This document shows, in pieces, positions 11,061 through 23,030 of a stretch of DNA of 64,000 nt. The stretch comes from Piliocolobus tephrosceles (Eukaryota > Chordata > Mammalia > Primates > Cercopithecidae). Positions within the stretch are counted from its first letter, which is position 1. Every line of letters starts with the position of its first letter. The DNA is taken from assembly GCF_002776525.5 (NCBI RefSeq), contig NC_045446.1, forward strand, positions 69,604,047 to 69,668,046, in the 5' to 3' direction. A program made the translations under genes and the position numbers. The notes under the pieces were generated by a model. That model was not told where the DNA came from. It saw only the letters and a list, made by a program, of their open reading frames with translations, and did no database searches.

Positions 11061-11764
11061 GGCAGAGTTGCTGTGCTCAGCACACAGTAGGGGCACAAAT
11101 GGCCTATCTCAGGTGGCAGGATCTGCTCACATGGACCTGGCTCCCACCCCTCTGGTATAAGCTATGTGACATCTCTTTGGTCTCTGCCTGCCTGCCTGCC
11201 TCTGGGGTCCACTTCTGAACAAATGAATTCAATTCCGTGATTTTTGAGGAGAAAGAACAGTGAGACGTGACAACAACAGATCAAGAAATAACAACCATAA
11301 GAGTGAAAAAGGCAACACTTTAACTTAAAAAGTTCTAGGAATATGCTGTAAATTATAGGTGTGTGCCCACACACCTGTGCACAAACACATGCCAAAATGT
11401 GGGGGTCTTTTAGAAACCTACTTTGATGCCTCAAGACCATCACCCACACTTTGGTCTAGAATGAATTTCCCCACACTATTTCCCACCTTCAGGGGTAGGC
11501 TATGAAGAAGTATCTCCTTCCAAAATTAATTCTTGATACAAGGCTTTGGTCATCAGTGCAGGCAGATGTGAGGAGAGGATAAACATCTTCTATTAAAAAT
11601 GTTAGCTAACAAGTCAGACGTCAAAAGATGGTGTGTATCTTGTTCCTACCATCAGGTTTAAGATATTCAAGTTCCCCATCCCCTCCATGGCTCATAAACT
11701 TACAACCAGCACTTCCTGGAGAGGAACATTTGCTTTAAGGCCAGGTGGATTTCTGTAGGGACCC
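11061..11764. other. No gene seen
   Basis: Unassigned. A short (GCCT)n-like run lies near 11187-11202. Confidence 0.5.
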
Positions 11765-11920
11765 TGGCTCCCTGACTCACTGGTGGAGTGACCTCAGGCA
11801 AGATGTCTAAACTCTTTGAGTCCCTGTGGCCCCTCTGGAAAATGAGGACTAACAAGACCTTACTCAGCTCCATGTGAATAAAGGAGATAACATAGGCCAA
11901 ATGCCTCACACAATTCAACA
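11765..11920 (+). repeat. MIR SINE fragment
   Basis: GAGTGACCTCAGGCAAGATG, CTTTGAGTCCCTGTGGCCCC, TGGAAAATGAGGACTAACAA in MIR order. Confidence 0.7.
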
Positions 11921-11944
11921 AAAAGGATCCCGTGACCATCCAGG

Positions 11945-12280
11945 TGAGAGAAGATCAGGGACGAACCCAGGTGGTAGCAGTGGAGAGCATGAAGAGTGGT
12001 CCGCTGTGAGGTTATGTCTGGAAAGCAAAGCCAATATGATTTCCTGACGGTTCAGTTATAAGGTGTGAAAACAAAAACAGGAGTCAAAGATGACTCCAAA
12101 ATTTGGGGCCTATGAACCAGAAGAATGGAGTTACCATCAGCTGAGCTGGGGAGGACTGCCAGTAAAGCAGGTCTTTCAGGGAAGATGAGTTTTGGATGTG
12201 CTAGGTGTGAGATGCATATAAGATTATTCAAATAAAAATATCAAGGAGGCAGTTGGATACATGAATCTAGAGTTTGATAG
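11945..12280. repeat. Old dispersed repeat (family not named)
   Basis: GGTGGTAGCAGTGGAGAGCA, CAAAGATGACTCCAAAATTT, ATGGAGTTACCATCAGCTGA and AGGCAGTTGGATACATGAAT form a recognisable ancient interspersed element. The same kind of element appears again at 28190-29170, which covers its other half. Confidence 0.55.
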
Positions 12281-12639
12281 ACACAGTATTGGTACCTTTC
12301 TTTCCCCTTTTCCTCTCTCCTTGAAAGTTGCAGATACCTTCACAGATCCAGGAAGCAAGATATGGTCTAGATCAATCTTAATGGCCTAATGACCATCTAC
12401 TCCAGTGTGATGCAGTTCACATGAATAGCACACGCGAACCAGGAGCTTACGTGGCAGCAGGGACTGTCTGCTCAGGGCTTCTCCAGAGCCACCTTAGTAT
12501 CCTGGTGACACAAAATGGGAATGATGAAACTCCCTACACAACACAAGAATGATGAAAACTTTCCTGGTCAAACTGCTACTAGACTAGAGGGAACTTGGTC
12601 TGGGTTCCATGCTTCCATAGGCCCATCATGGATCAGCAC
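12281..12639. other. No gene seen
   Basis: Unassigned sequence between two old repeats. Confidence 0.5.
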
Positions 12640-13145
12640 ATTGTCAGAAGCTTTTAAAAGCTGCATTATCTTTGACCTAGAAATTTCAAGTAAAGATATT
12701 GGACTGAAGAAAATAAACACACAAATACATGAAAATGTTGATCTCAGCATTATTTATGGTGGTGAGAAATGGAAAACAACAGTAGAAAATTAGTTAAATA
12801 GATAATGGTGTATCCTTAGGATGGAATACTACATAGCTATTAAACGTCATGTTGGAGGAAAAACTTAATGGAATGGGGAAATGATCGTGATAGATTAAGG
12901 TTGCAAAACAATGTGCGTAATGTGCTCCAAATTATGGTGGGAGGGGGTAGTGGTGAGAATTAGGATTTTACATAGAAACTATAACAGAAAGAGAACCAAA
13001 AGGTTAGGAGAAGCTACCTTTCCATGGCAGGATTATGGGTTATTTTTTCTTGTTCTCTGTGTTATCTTAGGTTTCCTAAATTTTCTGTTGTTTACATGCA
13101 TTATTGTCATAATCAGAAGAAAACCACATTAAACAAAAACATAAT
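12640..13145 (+). mobile_element. Old L1 (L1M) ORF2 end and 3' region
   Basis: GACCTAGAAATTTCAAGTAA, TTGATCTCAGCATTATTTAT, GGAATACTACATAGCTATTA and ATGTGCGTAATGTGCTCC are degraded L1 3' landmarks in sense orientation. Confidence 0.8.
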
Positions 13146-13464
13146 AAATGTTATAAAATTTTCAAAGTAATACTTATCCTAGTAATAAAAATCACTGCCT
13201 ATTCCACAATGTGCCATGAGGCTTAATGTGCTTGAAGATATAAAAGAAGCCTGAAGAGTACAACCTAATACCTGGAACTGGAATCTTTCCACGGCATGAT
13301 GATAATGGCCACTATTTACTCTGTCTACTTCACACTACAATTGCCTCCACTGAGGCTACAACAATACTGACAAACAGTTGCACAAAACTGACAGATTCCA
13401 TTCACTCAATGAAGCAGAAGCAGGAAGGAAGACCAAAGTCTTAGAGCTCTGCTAAGCCAAGTGT
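13146..13464. other. No gene seen
   Basis: Unassigned AT-rich sequence. Confidence 0.5.
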
Positions 13465-13605
13465 GGCCTTAGACTGGTGGCATCAATATCTCCTGGAAGC
13501 TTGTCAGAAATGCAGGAGCTCAGGCCCATGCTCCCCAACCACTGAATTAGAATCTGCATTTTAGTAAGCCCTCAGGTGGTGCCTATGCACATTAAATGTT
13601 AAAAG
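13465..13605. mobile_element. MER5-type hAT nonautonomous element
   Basis: CCTGGAAGCTTGTCAGAAAT, GAATTAGAATCTGCATTTTA and TATGCACATTAAA match MER5A/B; the 5' end is worn. Confidence 0.75.
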
Positions 13606-14257
13606 CCCTCTCCAAAATACAACACATTTCCCCAGTTTGAGGTGAGTTTGAGAAGATCTCAAGAAAAAATCAGACCGCTGAGTAGTACTTCTCAACCAAA
13701 AATTTATTGTCTAAGAGATGCAAAATCACCAAATCATGCAGAAGTGAAGAGTCTCCAGGCCTTTGGGTCATGCTAAGTCTCTTACACTAACCCTAGAAAG
13801 CTACTATCATCTGATAAGCATTTTATAGGATGCGGACAGAAATCGAGCATTCCCTCTTCCACCTGAAGAATCCTGAGGCCTTGCCAGCTTGGTGGAGGGT
13901 TGTGCATGAATGGTTAATGGAGCACAGCCCAGAAGTGAACAGAAAAGAAACAAAAGTAGGTCAAAGGATTATCATGACATCTCCAGGCAAGGGCCAGGCC
14001 TTTCCCAGCACTCAGAAAGCAGCTGTGTTGGAATGAGAAGAGGACAGGCTGAGTAAGGCCACTTTTCTGACCCAAATGCCCCAGTTTGCCAAAAAGGAGG
14101 GCAGGGGTGGGAAAGAAGCCTTGATTACCATATCTGTAGTCCCATGGCTCAAACAAATTAGGCCACTCACCTCATACATAAATTACTCAATATAAGATCC
14201 CTTTATGCTGCTTTGAAAATGGAGGAAACTAACATTTAGTAAGGCTCTATTCTATGC
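13606..14257. other. No gene seen
   Basis: Unassigned. The frames at 13830-14036 (+) and 13914-14156 (-) have no recognisable content. Confidence 0.5.
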
Positions 14258-14425
14258 AGCATTTCTCAGCCCTGCTGTACCTTAGAATCACCTGGGCAGC
14301 TTTACAGAGTTCTGATGACTAGGTCTCACCTGGAACAGTTGTCGAGCAATCCGTGGTGGGGGCGTGGTGCTGGTCTTTGGTAAAAAGGGCCTAGGTGATT
14401 CTAATGCACAGTCAGGGTCAAGTAA
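14258..14425 (+). mobile_element. MER5A-type hAT nonautonomous element
   Basis: AGCATTTCTCAGCCCTGCTG, TTAGAATCACCTGGGCAGCT and CTAGGTGATTCTAATGCACA show both halves of the element. Confidence 0.8.
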
Positions 14426-14834
14426 CTCTAAATCTAGTGCCTGACAGCAGCTCAGAGAAACAGGCAGAATATCATTCTCATTTTTAACATGATCAAGCTG
14501 GTGCAAGGTCACAAAGAAACAGAGCTAGAATTTGAGCCAGGATCTGCTGTCTAAATCTAGAGCCCTTTGGTTTTTCTGTCTACAGGCAACTTTATTTTCA
14601 GGGGGCAAGGAAGCTAGGGGTCCTCTCAGAGTCTGACCTGAAATAACCTGCAACAGACTCCTATAGACCCTGCCATCCATATCCTTCCCCCTCCCGCCTC
14701 CTCCCCAATAAGCACCTGCACCCACCACTGGACTGCATTGACAGGATCCAGAAGCAGGAGCCAGTGGACCAGCGGCTGAGCGGTGGGGAGATAGTGAGGA
14801 AAAGAGCAATGCCAGGAGCTACCATTCACATAGA
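14426..14834. other. No gene seen
   Basis: Unassigned. Two overlapping minus-strand frames (14525-14829) are moderately GC-rich without domain signal. Confidence 0.5.
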
Positions 14835-15005
14835 CACCGATTAGCAGGCACTACCCAAGCTACTTCAACAACCCTTGGAGGTAGACACTTCTATTTTCTA
14901 TTTTCTAACTGAAAAAATGATGGAAGCTCAGAGAATCTAAGGAACTTGCTTGAATGCATATAGCTAGTAGGTGGCAAAGCAGAAAATTCAACCTGAAACC
15001 TGTTG
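14835..15005 (-). repeat. MIR SINE, antisense
   Basis: GGAAGCTCAGAGAATCTAAG and a TAGCTAGTAGGTGGCAAAGC block in reversed-MIR order. Confidence 0.75.
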
Positions 15006-15194
15006 GCATTTTTTCACTGTCTTATATGGCCTTAGGAAGCATTTTACTTAACTGCAATATGTGGGAGAACCATCAGTAGCAGAGAAAAAGGAAGCAGTGA
15101 CTTAGTGGTACCTCAATAAATTACTTCTAAAGCTTTGGAAATAATGCTGCTGATTCAAGGATGGCAAGGACTCACAATACTGTCACAAAGATTC

Positions 15195-15335
15195 TTGCAT
15201 GATAATCCTAGCAACAACCCTGCCAAAGACTCATTATTATCCCAATGTTATGGACAAGGAAACTATGGCACACAGACATTAAGTAATTTGCCCAAGGTCC
15301 CACAGATAGAAAGTGAGAGAACTGGGGGTTGTAGC
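15195..15335 (-). repeat. MIR SINE fragment, antisense
   Basis: CAACAACCCTGCCAAAGAC, GACAAGGAAACTATGGCACA, AAGTAATTTGCCCAAGGTCC. Confidence 0.8.
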
Positions 15336-15864
15336 TGATGACAAATTTAGTGCCTCTTTCAAGCTGCCAAGAGGTGAAATTTGGGAGGAGACATTGTTTC
15401 AAGGTGGCAAAAAGTGAGCTGAACCACTAGTGAGCAGTTCACATTCTTCCTGGAATGTGGCTTGGCTGCTGTCACTTAGCAATGTAGGACTACGTTTTAG
15501 TTAGGCATATTTGTTTTAATCATTCAACCTGAAAAAAAAAAAAAGGGCTAGGAAATGTTGAGGGGTTAATGGCATCACAATGAAGGGCAGCCCAGGGAAA
15601 CCAATAAGCAAAATACGACGAGCCAGATGGGAACAGAACTTCCAAACCTGTACCAGAGACAGCACAAGACTCGGAGTCTGTCAGACATCTGTCCAGGTCC
15701 CGGCTCTGCCATTCAAAGCCCTTATGGCAGGGGTCATGTTGAGTAAACACATGATGCCTCCTCTCCCTCTTCTGGAGAGTGATGATCCTACAATCTCAAG
15801 AGAGTGGTACAAGCACTAAGGGAGTGTACATTCTAGAGGGTGCTGCACCCCAGGCATGGAAGAC
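15336..15864. other. No gene seen
   Basis: Unassigned, with an A-run near 15531-15544. Confidence 0.5.
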
Positions 15865-16060
15865 ATTTGCGTTTACCCATGTGCCAGATGTCCCACTGAC
15901 GTGAACACAATCCACACAGCCATGAGATATGAGATAGATTCTATTGCTTCCCTATTTATAGATGAGGACATTGAGGCACAGAAGGGTCGCCCAAGCTCCC
16001 ATGGCAAGGAGGTGATGATAGTTCAGGGCCTGAACCTAGTTCTTTCCATCTGTGAAGTTG
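15865..16060 (-). repeat. MIR SINE, antisense
   Basis: Degraded GTGCCAGATGTCCCACTGAC, TAGATGAGGACATTGAGGCA, then CATGGCAAGGAGGTGATGAT. Confidence 0.7.
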
Positions 16061-16479
16061 ATGTCTTTTGCAATACCCCATGCTGCTCAGTCAGAATCAC
16101 CTACTACATGTAGAAATGTACTTAAATGGCCATAAAGAGGAATTAAGGTTTAACAGTAGAAAGAACATCTAGGCCTTGAAAGCAGACAAACTCTAGAATA
16201 GATAAGCCAGAAGTTCCAAACATGCTAGAAAAAAACAGATTTGGAGCAGCTAGGAGTCTCTAAGGCATTCGATAGCAGAAAGAGCACAGGGACACACAGT
16301 TGCCAATTCTCTTAGGTTAGTTCAGTTAATAAATTAAATAAATAAATAAAACACAAACCTTAATAAAGAAAAAAGTCAAAACAATCTTCCCCAAACCATC
16401 AAAAATTCTATTAATTCATAAGTTACTACTCAGTACTTTATTTCTCTAGTCCTGCTTAAACAAATATCTACTTTTAAAA
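16061..16479. other. No gene seen
   Basis: Unassigned; AAAT-rich near 16327-16350. Confidence 0.5.
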
Positions 16480-16910
16480 ATACTTTTGGGGGTTAGCAGT
16501 ATAGCACTTAGTATTTTTTAAAACATAATTTTTATCACGGCATTTTCCCTTGTCACAAAACACATTTTCAAAACAACACGTAATCTTGGAATAATATTCC
16601 GCTGTTAGGCTCGGCCACACTTTACTTATTCCATCCAATTGTTTACCTTTTTCCCCACTTTTATAAATAACACTGCAATGAACATTTTTATTTTTAAATC
16701 TTCTCTGCCCATCTCTGATTATTTTCTTTGGCTAGATTCCTAGAATCAGAATACTGGACTGAAGGGAATAAGTGTTCCAAAGTCTACTGACAGTTACTGC
16801 CAAACTGCTTTCCTAAAAGGGTATATTAATTTGCATTTCCACCAGCAGCAAAGGAGAGTACCTGTCTCCCAGCACCCTCTCCAGGATCCAACACTGCCTT
16901 AAAAATAATC
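16480..16910 (-). mobile_element. Old L1 (L1M) fragment, antisense
   Basis: AATAACACTGCAATGAACAT, GGCTAGATTCCTAGAATCAG, TACTGCCAAACTGCTTTCC and TTTGCATTTCCACCAGCAGC are the reversed L1 3' landmarks. Confidence 0.85.
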
Positions 16911-17009
16911 TTAGCTAATAAGACAAGTGAAAAATGCAGCATGAATCAGCATGGAGCATTCAAATAGTCTGCCAATAGTCATACATCATTTAAATAGTCA
17001 TCTACCTGT

Positions 17010-17105
17010 AGTCATACATTCAGTACGTGGCACACCCAGGATGTGAACTCAGTCCTTTAGCTCTAGAAGCTGGGTCCCTAACCATTAGCCCAAAGAACTT
17101 TACCA
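17010..17105 (-). repeat. MIR fragment, antisense (5' end of element)
   Basis: CACCCAGGATGTGAACTCAG and CTAACCATTAGCCCAAAG resemble reversed MIR 5' sequence. Confidence 0.55.
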
Positions 17106-17204
17106 CAACTTGAGTTACTCAGTAGTTGCCATGTGTCAGCTATTGTTTTAGGAAATTTTACATTGGAGTTCATAATGGCAAGGATCTTTGCATTTTTTTA
17201 AATC

Positions 17205-17415
17205 CCAGCCTTAATCGAATATCTCGCGATGATAGAAATGTTCTGTAACTACACCATCCAGTATGGCAACCACTAACCACATGTGGCTCTTGAGCACTTG
17301 AAATCTGGCTTGTGCAAGCAAGGAAATAAATGATTAGCTTTGTTTCATTTTAATTAAATTTAGTTTAAAATGTGACTAGTGACTACTATACTGCATAGAA
17401 TAGCTCTAGATTATC
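17205..17415. mobile_element. DNA transposon remnant ('ccactagccacatgtggct' type)
   Basis: CATCCAGTATGGCAACCACT, CACATGTGGCTCTTGAGCAC, TTGAAATCTGGCTTGTGCAA and TTTTAATTAAATTTAGTTTA match a common hAT-like nonautonomous element; family name uncertain. Confidence 0.65.
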
Positions 17416-18104
17416 TAGTGTGTTTCTCAATAAATATGATAAAGTAAAAAACTCATGCGGTCCTCTAATTCCACCTACTTCTACCATATTTCTTTCGAGG
17501 CAAGAGCTGCCCTCTTCCTCCCTCATCTGTGTGTGTCCATTTGTTTTCTCAAATGCAAGGTTAATGCTATTTGTCTGTCATGTGGGATGATGTGAGGATC
17601 AGCTAATTAATGTTTGCAAAGAGCTGCATTGCTGACTGGTTCTCAGAATAATTGCACGTTAATAAAACTTTTAAACGATCAGTTCTCATCCAGAGGCCAA
17701 AGCAGAGCTGGGTTTGTTTAGTAAAAAGCTGGTTTCTCTGACTCACCCTGAACTGGATCTTTCACTGTGGACTTCATCAATAAAAGCCCTTAGCATTTAA
17801 AAGGTTCTACCAAACAGAAGATACTGAAATTTACCTTCACAATAGTTTTGATGTCACAGTTTGATGAGTAAATTAATAATACAAACAAGATTGGGGAGGG
17901 TGGATATTTAACCAACTTGAACAAATTGCTTTTAAGCTCTTAAGCACTTTAATTGCTTACATGATAATGATGCAAATTTTTACATGTCTTGATCCACTTT
18001 CAAAGTAGGCCCAGAAAAAGGACCTCTAAAGGGAAAAGGTTTTGCTAAGTTATCAATTTTAATTATGTGGCATTCTTGAAAGTTACAAAGTTGCCATTCT
18101 AGGA
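17416..18104. other. No gene seen; repeat-free block
   Basis: No repeat recognised. 17540-17700 carries homeobox-like AT motifs (CTAATTAATG, ACGTTAATAAAAC). Could be an intronic conserved element, but this is inference only. Confidence 0.4.
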
Positions 18105-18215
18105 GAAACAAGGATTTAGGAGACAGAGAAGCCTATCATCAAATGCTAGTTCTAGTTGTGTGACCCTGGGCTCAGCCTTACTGAGCTTCAGTTTCTCTGA
18201 TACACAGAAAACACT
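18105..18215 (+). repeat. MIR fragment
   Basis: AATGCTAGTTCTAGTTGTGT, GACCCTGGGCTCAGCCTTAC, TGAGCTTCAGTTTCTCTG. Confidence 0.8.
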
Positions 18216-18439
18216 GAGTATGTGTTCGTTCTTGCCTCATTTTCCACCTCCTATATGACTACAGGATGAGAGGACTGACTCTGCCCCTCTGCACTTTATT
18301 TCCACTGTCTGTGGAAATAAAGATTATTCTCCAAATCTAAAATGAAAGAATGGACACTTCATAGTGCCATTCTACAAATATAAGCAACTCCTCTTGACAT
18401 CCAGGGATCATGATTATTACTTTTTGAAATAATGTCAGA

Positions 18440-18625
18440 GCAGTAGATAGCTTGAAATCTTGCTACTCCATGTGTGGACCATGGACCAGGAGCATGGCAG
18501 CACCTGGGAGCTGGCGAGAAATGCAGATTCTTGGCCCCTCCCCAGACCAACTGAAGCAGAATCTGCATCTTAACAAGATTCCAGAACTAGGGGTGTGCAC
18601 CTTAGAGTTTGAGATTGCACTAACT
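18440..18625 (+). mobile_element. MER5-type hAT nonautonomous element
   Basis: TGTGGACCATGGACCAGGAG, AGCACCTGGGAGCTGG, AGCAGAATCTGCATCTTAAC and a GTGTGCACCTTAGAG end. Confidence 0.8.
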
Positions 18626-20084
18626 TAACAAAACATGGAAACCACTCGCTTCTCCCAACCAATTTTATAGTGAGGAAAAGTGGCATCAGGAATTGGCAAA
18701 GTTTACCCAAAGCCATAAATGTACTAACTGCAACCCTTTTGTTTGACTTTCAAGGGGTGCAAGACCAGCCTTTCAGAAATCAACACTCATCCCACAGCGA
18801 GAAAAACGACTTTCAAAGAAAAACATTCTTAAAACCTAATGTTCTTAAGGATTTTAATGATTAACCAATTGCCTCTGATACCCTTTTGCACTATTGGGTG
18901 AGGCTACAGTGCTGCCATTGTGTAAAGCGAGTGCAGAACACACAGGAAAAGGAACTGGGGTGCTGACCACTGCTCTGGAGATCCCATACGGCCTGTTTCC
19001 TTTCTGTTTTCCAAATGAAAGCAAAGCTCTGATTTGATGTTCAGAACATGACAAAGAATAGAAACATCCCTTCACCTTCCCTAGTGAAACTAGAGTGGCG
19101 TAAGTATCAAAGCAGCATCTAAACTGTTGTCTGAAGTCAGAGTCAACCAACAGAGAGGGCTCCCACTGTGGTGACCACACTGTGAAACAATCCTGAGGTG
19201 ACCTGTCTACCTGATCTAAAGGAACTCCTCATGTTTCCTGCTGAGCATGGGGGCACCTTGGAAATGGGAGGACCGGACTTCCCCCACTGGTTCCACTGAA
19301 TTCTTTGTTAGATGACTAGCTATCTAACTACAGGGAATGCATCTTTTCTGGGTCACAGAAATCCCACACATGAGGAGGGGGACTGGCAAAAGCACCCTCT
19401 GATTGGATTGAACCACGCAAGGAGGGGACAAGATGCCTAACAATTTCCACTTTCAAAATAGCATGTAGGCATGTTGATTGATTGATTGATTGATTGATTG
19501 TGCCCTGGGACTGTGAAGGGAGACTCCGTTGGGTTGATTTTTCCCAGTAAAATGCCATACGGCAGGTGGAGATAAGCTGTGGGGTAGAGTCTCAACTGTT
19601 TGCTTTGTAAGATCTCCCAGGCCAGTTTAAGGCCTCTGAACCAAAGGGAAGGAAAAAGGTGGGAGGGGGAAATCCACGGCCTCAGCAAATGCTGAAGACA
19701 CACACTCTTCTCGGAGGAACTGTTTGTCATTCACCATGGAGCCAGCCCCACCTACAATGCTGAGGAACATATTTACATATTTCAACTCCATTGCTGGCTA
19801 AAGCACTCCAGAAAGTGACGATTCCAAGAGCCAGGGAAGAAAAATGTTCTTGGAAAAAGAATTTGTGTATCAGTTCAGCAGAACAGCTCAAAATTATGCA
19901 AATTCCCTGCTTGAAGTTTGACTGTCACCCCTGCCTTCTTCTACCACCTGGGCTCCCAAGCCTGTAAGGGACTGCAAAGTAAATAGCCATATTCTGGTTA
20001 AAAAGATGAAGAAGACATCACGGTTTACCTAACTGCTTTTCATGTGTGACAGAAGCTTTAGTATGGTATCTGCCTTTAACCCTG
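18626..20084. other. No gene seen; single-copy-looking
   Basis: No repeat recognised except a (TTGA)n run at 19474-19500. The overlapping minus frames at 18854-19180 and 19328-19730 show no domain, and the latter read straight through the tetranucleotide repeat. Confidence 0.45.
19474..19500. repeat. (TTGA)n simple repeat
   Basis: Nearly seven perfect tetranucleotide units. Confidence 0.95.
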
Positions 20085-20380
20085 AAATGCTACTTTCTAG
20101 GAATTTATCTTAAGGAAATACTAAAACTGCACAGTATCTACAAGGATGGTTACTACAGTCTTGTTATAATAAAAAATGAAAAATAAACACAAAGTCAAAA
20201 AATTAGGTACTCATTAAATTATATCTGCCGTACTATAACATTGGGGGTCTATGTAGTATTACAAATAGCACCATAGGAGGAAAAGTTAGAGCATGAAAAG
20301 ATTTGCATACTTTATCATTAGATGAAAATAAACATTCAAAACATTATACTAGGATCTCATCATTTTTTCTACATTCATAA
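20085..20380 (+). mobile_element. Old L1 (L1M) 3' fragment
   Basis: TAGGAATTTATCTTAAGGAA, CTACAGTCTTGTTATAATAA and TAGATGAAAATAAACATTCA are degraded sense L1 3' landmarks. Confidence 0.65.
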
Positions 20381-22310
20381 AGTCACAAGGTACAACTCAA
20401 AATGGTGGGTGTAACATTTTGGCTTTGTTTTTCTGTGTAATGCCTGAATTTGCTACAGTGAGCACATATTACTTTGGTCATTAGAATAAAGACTGCAAAA
20501 GAAAAAAAAAAGTAATAAATATATAACCCAGGGAGCAATAGGCACACATATTTACATTGTTTCATTAGACATTTTCCTTATAGAGAACATTCAGGGATCT
20601 GTGTTTGCTTGGCTCCCTGAGAACTGGGGCATGTTACTTTCAAAGTGGCCCCCACAGCCCATCTGTCAGTGCAAAGCAAAGATGGAGTGATTCAGCTTTC
20701 AGTTACAATAAAAGCCAAGCTGATAGACCATGTAAGAAGGCAGGTGAAAATCAGCTCCTCAGATCTAGAATTGACATTGATTTACCCTGCTAGGTTCTTG
20801 GAATCAAATCTGCAAGGAGGTGATTTAAATCCTATTGTTCTTTTGTTTAACTTTTTAGATTAACTGATGTGGGAGAAGGTACTGGGACAGGAACTACAGA
20901 AGGTTTGGGCTGGGGCTGTGTAGCTATTTGTTAGACCAGAACAGGGGCTAAGTACCCAGGTGGAGACTTGCACCACTGGTGCTTATCAAATCTCATTTTC
21001 CTTCGACCTCTAGCACAATGAGAGTGTGAGTTGGCATCTTAAATTGAGTCTCTGGCTTATGTTGCCCAACAATCTTTCATTCCTAATCACCTTCTTTTCC
21101 CTTATTTGTAACTTTTGATTTGGAAATATTGGGTTATGTAACATGCCAATCTGCATGAGGATGCAACTCTGTCAGAGAAAGGGACTCCATGAAGCACAAA
21201 TTCTAACAAAACTGGAAATGACTTTCCTAAGAAAAGAAAAGATACTTTCATTTCAAGCATTTGAAGCTGGTTTTAAATAGGCTGGATGTAAGGTTGGTGG
21301 TTCTTTTGGGGCTGTTGATTTCTCTGCCCAGTCTCCACCCAACAAATGCAGGATGCTTCCTGGAAAGGGATAAGGAGGTAGAAGGGTACAATCATCTGTG
21401 AAGGCACCACAGTATGCCAGAGGCCTTAGCGATGTTAATACTGACAGTGTTGCAAACTAAACAATATTGTGCCATTTTACAGGGGAGAGGACTGAAGCTC
21501 CAAAGACAATTTGCCTAAGGTCACAGAGCCATGATTCCAACCCAATAGTTAAGGGATTAAAGTCACATCCTATCATTTTACTCCCACAAAACCACCAAAG
21601 ATTGAGGAGACTATACCAAATAGAATCAGATTCTATTGGAGGCGAGTCCGTGGGAACCCACTACTCTAATAGCTTAGCCTTCTAGCTCATATTCCAGGCC
21701 ACCCCACTCACTACAGAACTATCCTTTGATGGTTCTTGTTCAGACCAAGCACTAGTTCTGCCCCCTGGGGTTCGCACTGGTCAAGGTCGGTCTACTAGGG
21801 TGACCGATCGGCTTACTGCACCACTTTACCTCCACCCCCAAACAGAGGCCTTGATGAGAACAGGATGCGAGCAGAGGAATAATCCAAGAACTCTTTCTAG
21901 AAAACCGAAGCTCTCCGTCCCCGATTCCCCACCACAGAAGATGGCAATTCCACAAGCCCTCCGCAACCTGCCCTCCCCTCAGTTCAAGACACATGCTGGG
22001 AATAAAAGCTTCTCCGAATTACTCCCCTAAAAGCACACGAACATCTATGCCCTAAGTCCTGGCTGAATCTCTTGAGGACTTTCAGTTCCCCAAATATTTC
22101 CAAGGACCTACTGCACGCAAGGTGCCGCTAAGGGAGACACCCGTTCACTCTAGGCAATCAGCTCCAACAGGTCCAGTTCCACTAAGTGTAAGGGTTTCCC
22201 GACAACACCCTCACCAGAGAAAACGGATTCTTCCTCAGCATTCCCTTAGAACACCTGGAAAGGGAAAACCCGTTTTTTGCGCTATATGTGCCTCTGATGC
22301 AAATCTCTCT
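20381..22310. other. No gene seen; upstream of the first CpG island
   Basis: Mostly unassigned. An antisense MIR fragment lies at about 21440-21560 (GCCATTTTACAGGGGAGAGG, TTGCCTAAGGTCACAGAGCC). A 17-bp near-palindrome (ATAGAATC/GATTCTAT arms) lies near 21620. CpG content starts to rise after about 21740. Confidence 0.5.
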
Positions 22311-22317
22311 GCTCCCC

Positions 22318-22318
<1 letters not shown>

Positions 22319-22355
<37 letters not shown>

Positions 22356-22371
22356 TGCACACACACACAGG
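22319..22371. repeat. (CA)n microsatellite, interrupted
   Basis: About 17 CA units, a short AATG interruption, then six more. It lies just outside the CpG island edge. Confidence 0.95.
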
Positions 22372-22429
22372 CGCGCAGAAAACTAGTTCCCACCGTCACC
22401 ACCAGTGAAAACACCCCTCGTAACTTTGA

Positions 22430-23030
22430 TGAGAAGGGCTCCCGCTAAAAGCCGAAGCGCAGAGCGACCAAAGCGCTCTGCGAGTGCGGAGGAACGCGGA
22501 CGGGCGGGGGAGGGGAGAAAGGCGCGGCCGGGACTCAACACTGTGCTGCGCGGCGCTTGCAGCTGGAACCTGGCCTGGAATGCTGTAGTCTCGGCTCGTT
22601 TACCGCCCAGGCCCCGCCCACCCGGCCGCCCTGCTGGTTCGCACCGCGGCTCGGGCCACCGAGGAGCCCAAAGTTGGTGGTGTCCCGCGGACTCTGGCGC
22701 AGAGCGCGAGGGAGTCGCGGCCGACTCCGGTACCCCGAAGACAACTGGAGGCCGGCGGGGAAGGCGGGTCACGAGGAGCCGGGACGCGGGAGTGGAGATG
22801 CGCTGGCCCTGCGCGCCGGCAAACAGGTTGCGGCGGAGTCCCGTCCCCTCCCCCTCTGCCGTCCCCGCCGCGACCCGATTCCCGCCCTGTCCAGGGAGCG
22901 AACCCAGCCGCCTCCGGGGAGCCCTCCTTCTTCCTGGATTCCCGCGGCTGGAACAGAGCCCCTCTGGTAGCCGGGTTAAAGGATCCTTCAGCAAGGTCAA
23001 GGCGCGGCCGCCTGGCACCTGGGGATTTTT
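22430..23030. promoter_or_regulatory. CpG island 1
   Basis: GC-rich with dense CpG (GGACGGGCGGGGG, GCGCGGCCGGG, GCGCGCCGGC and many more), in sharp contrast to the CpG-poor flanks. Long frames are open on both strands (22383-23018 minus, 22405-23067 plus, plus shorter ones), as expected when TA-containing stops are rare, and none resembles a known protein. Likely an alternative promoter or enhancer-type island of the gene starting at island 2. Transcription direction cannot be read. Confidence 0.85.
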
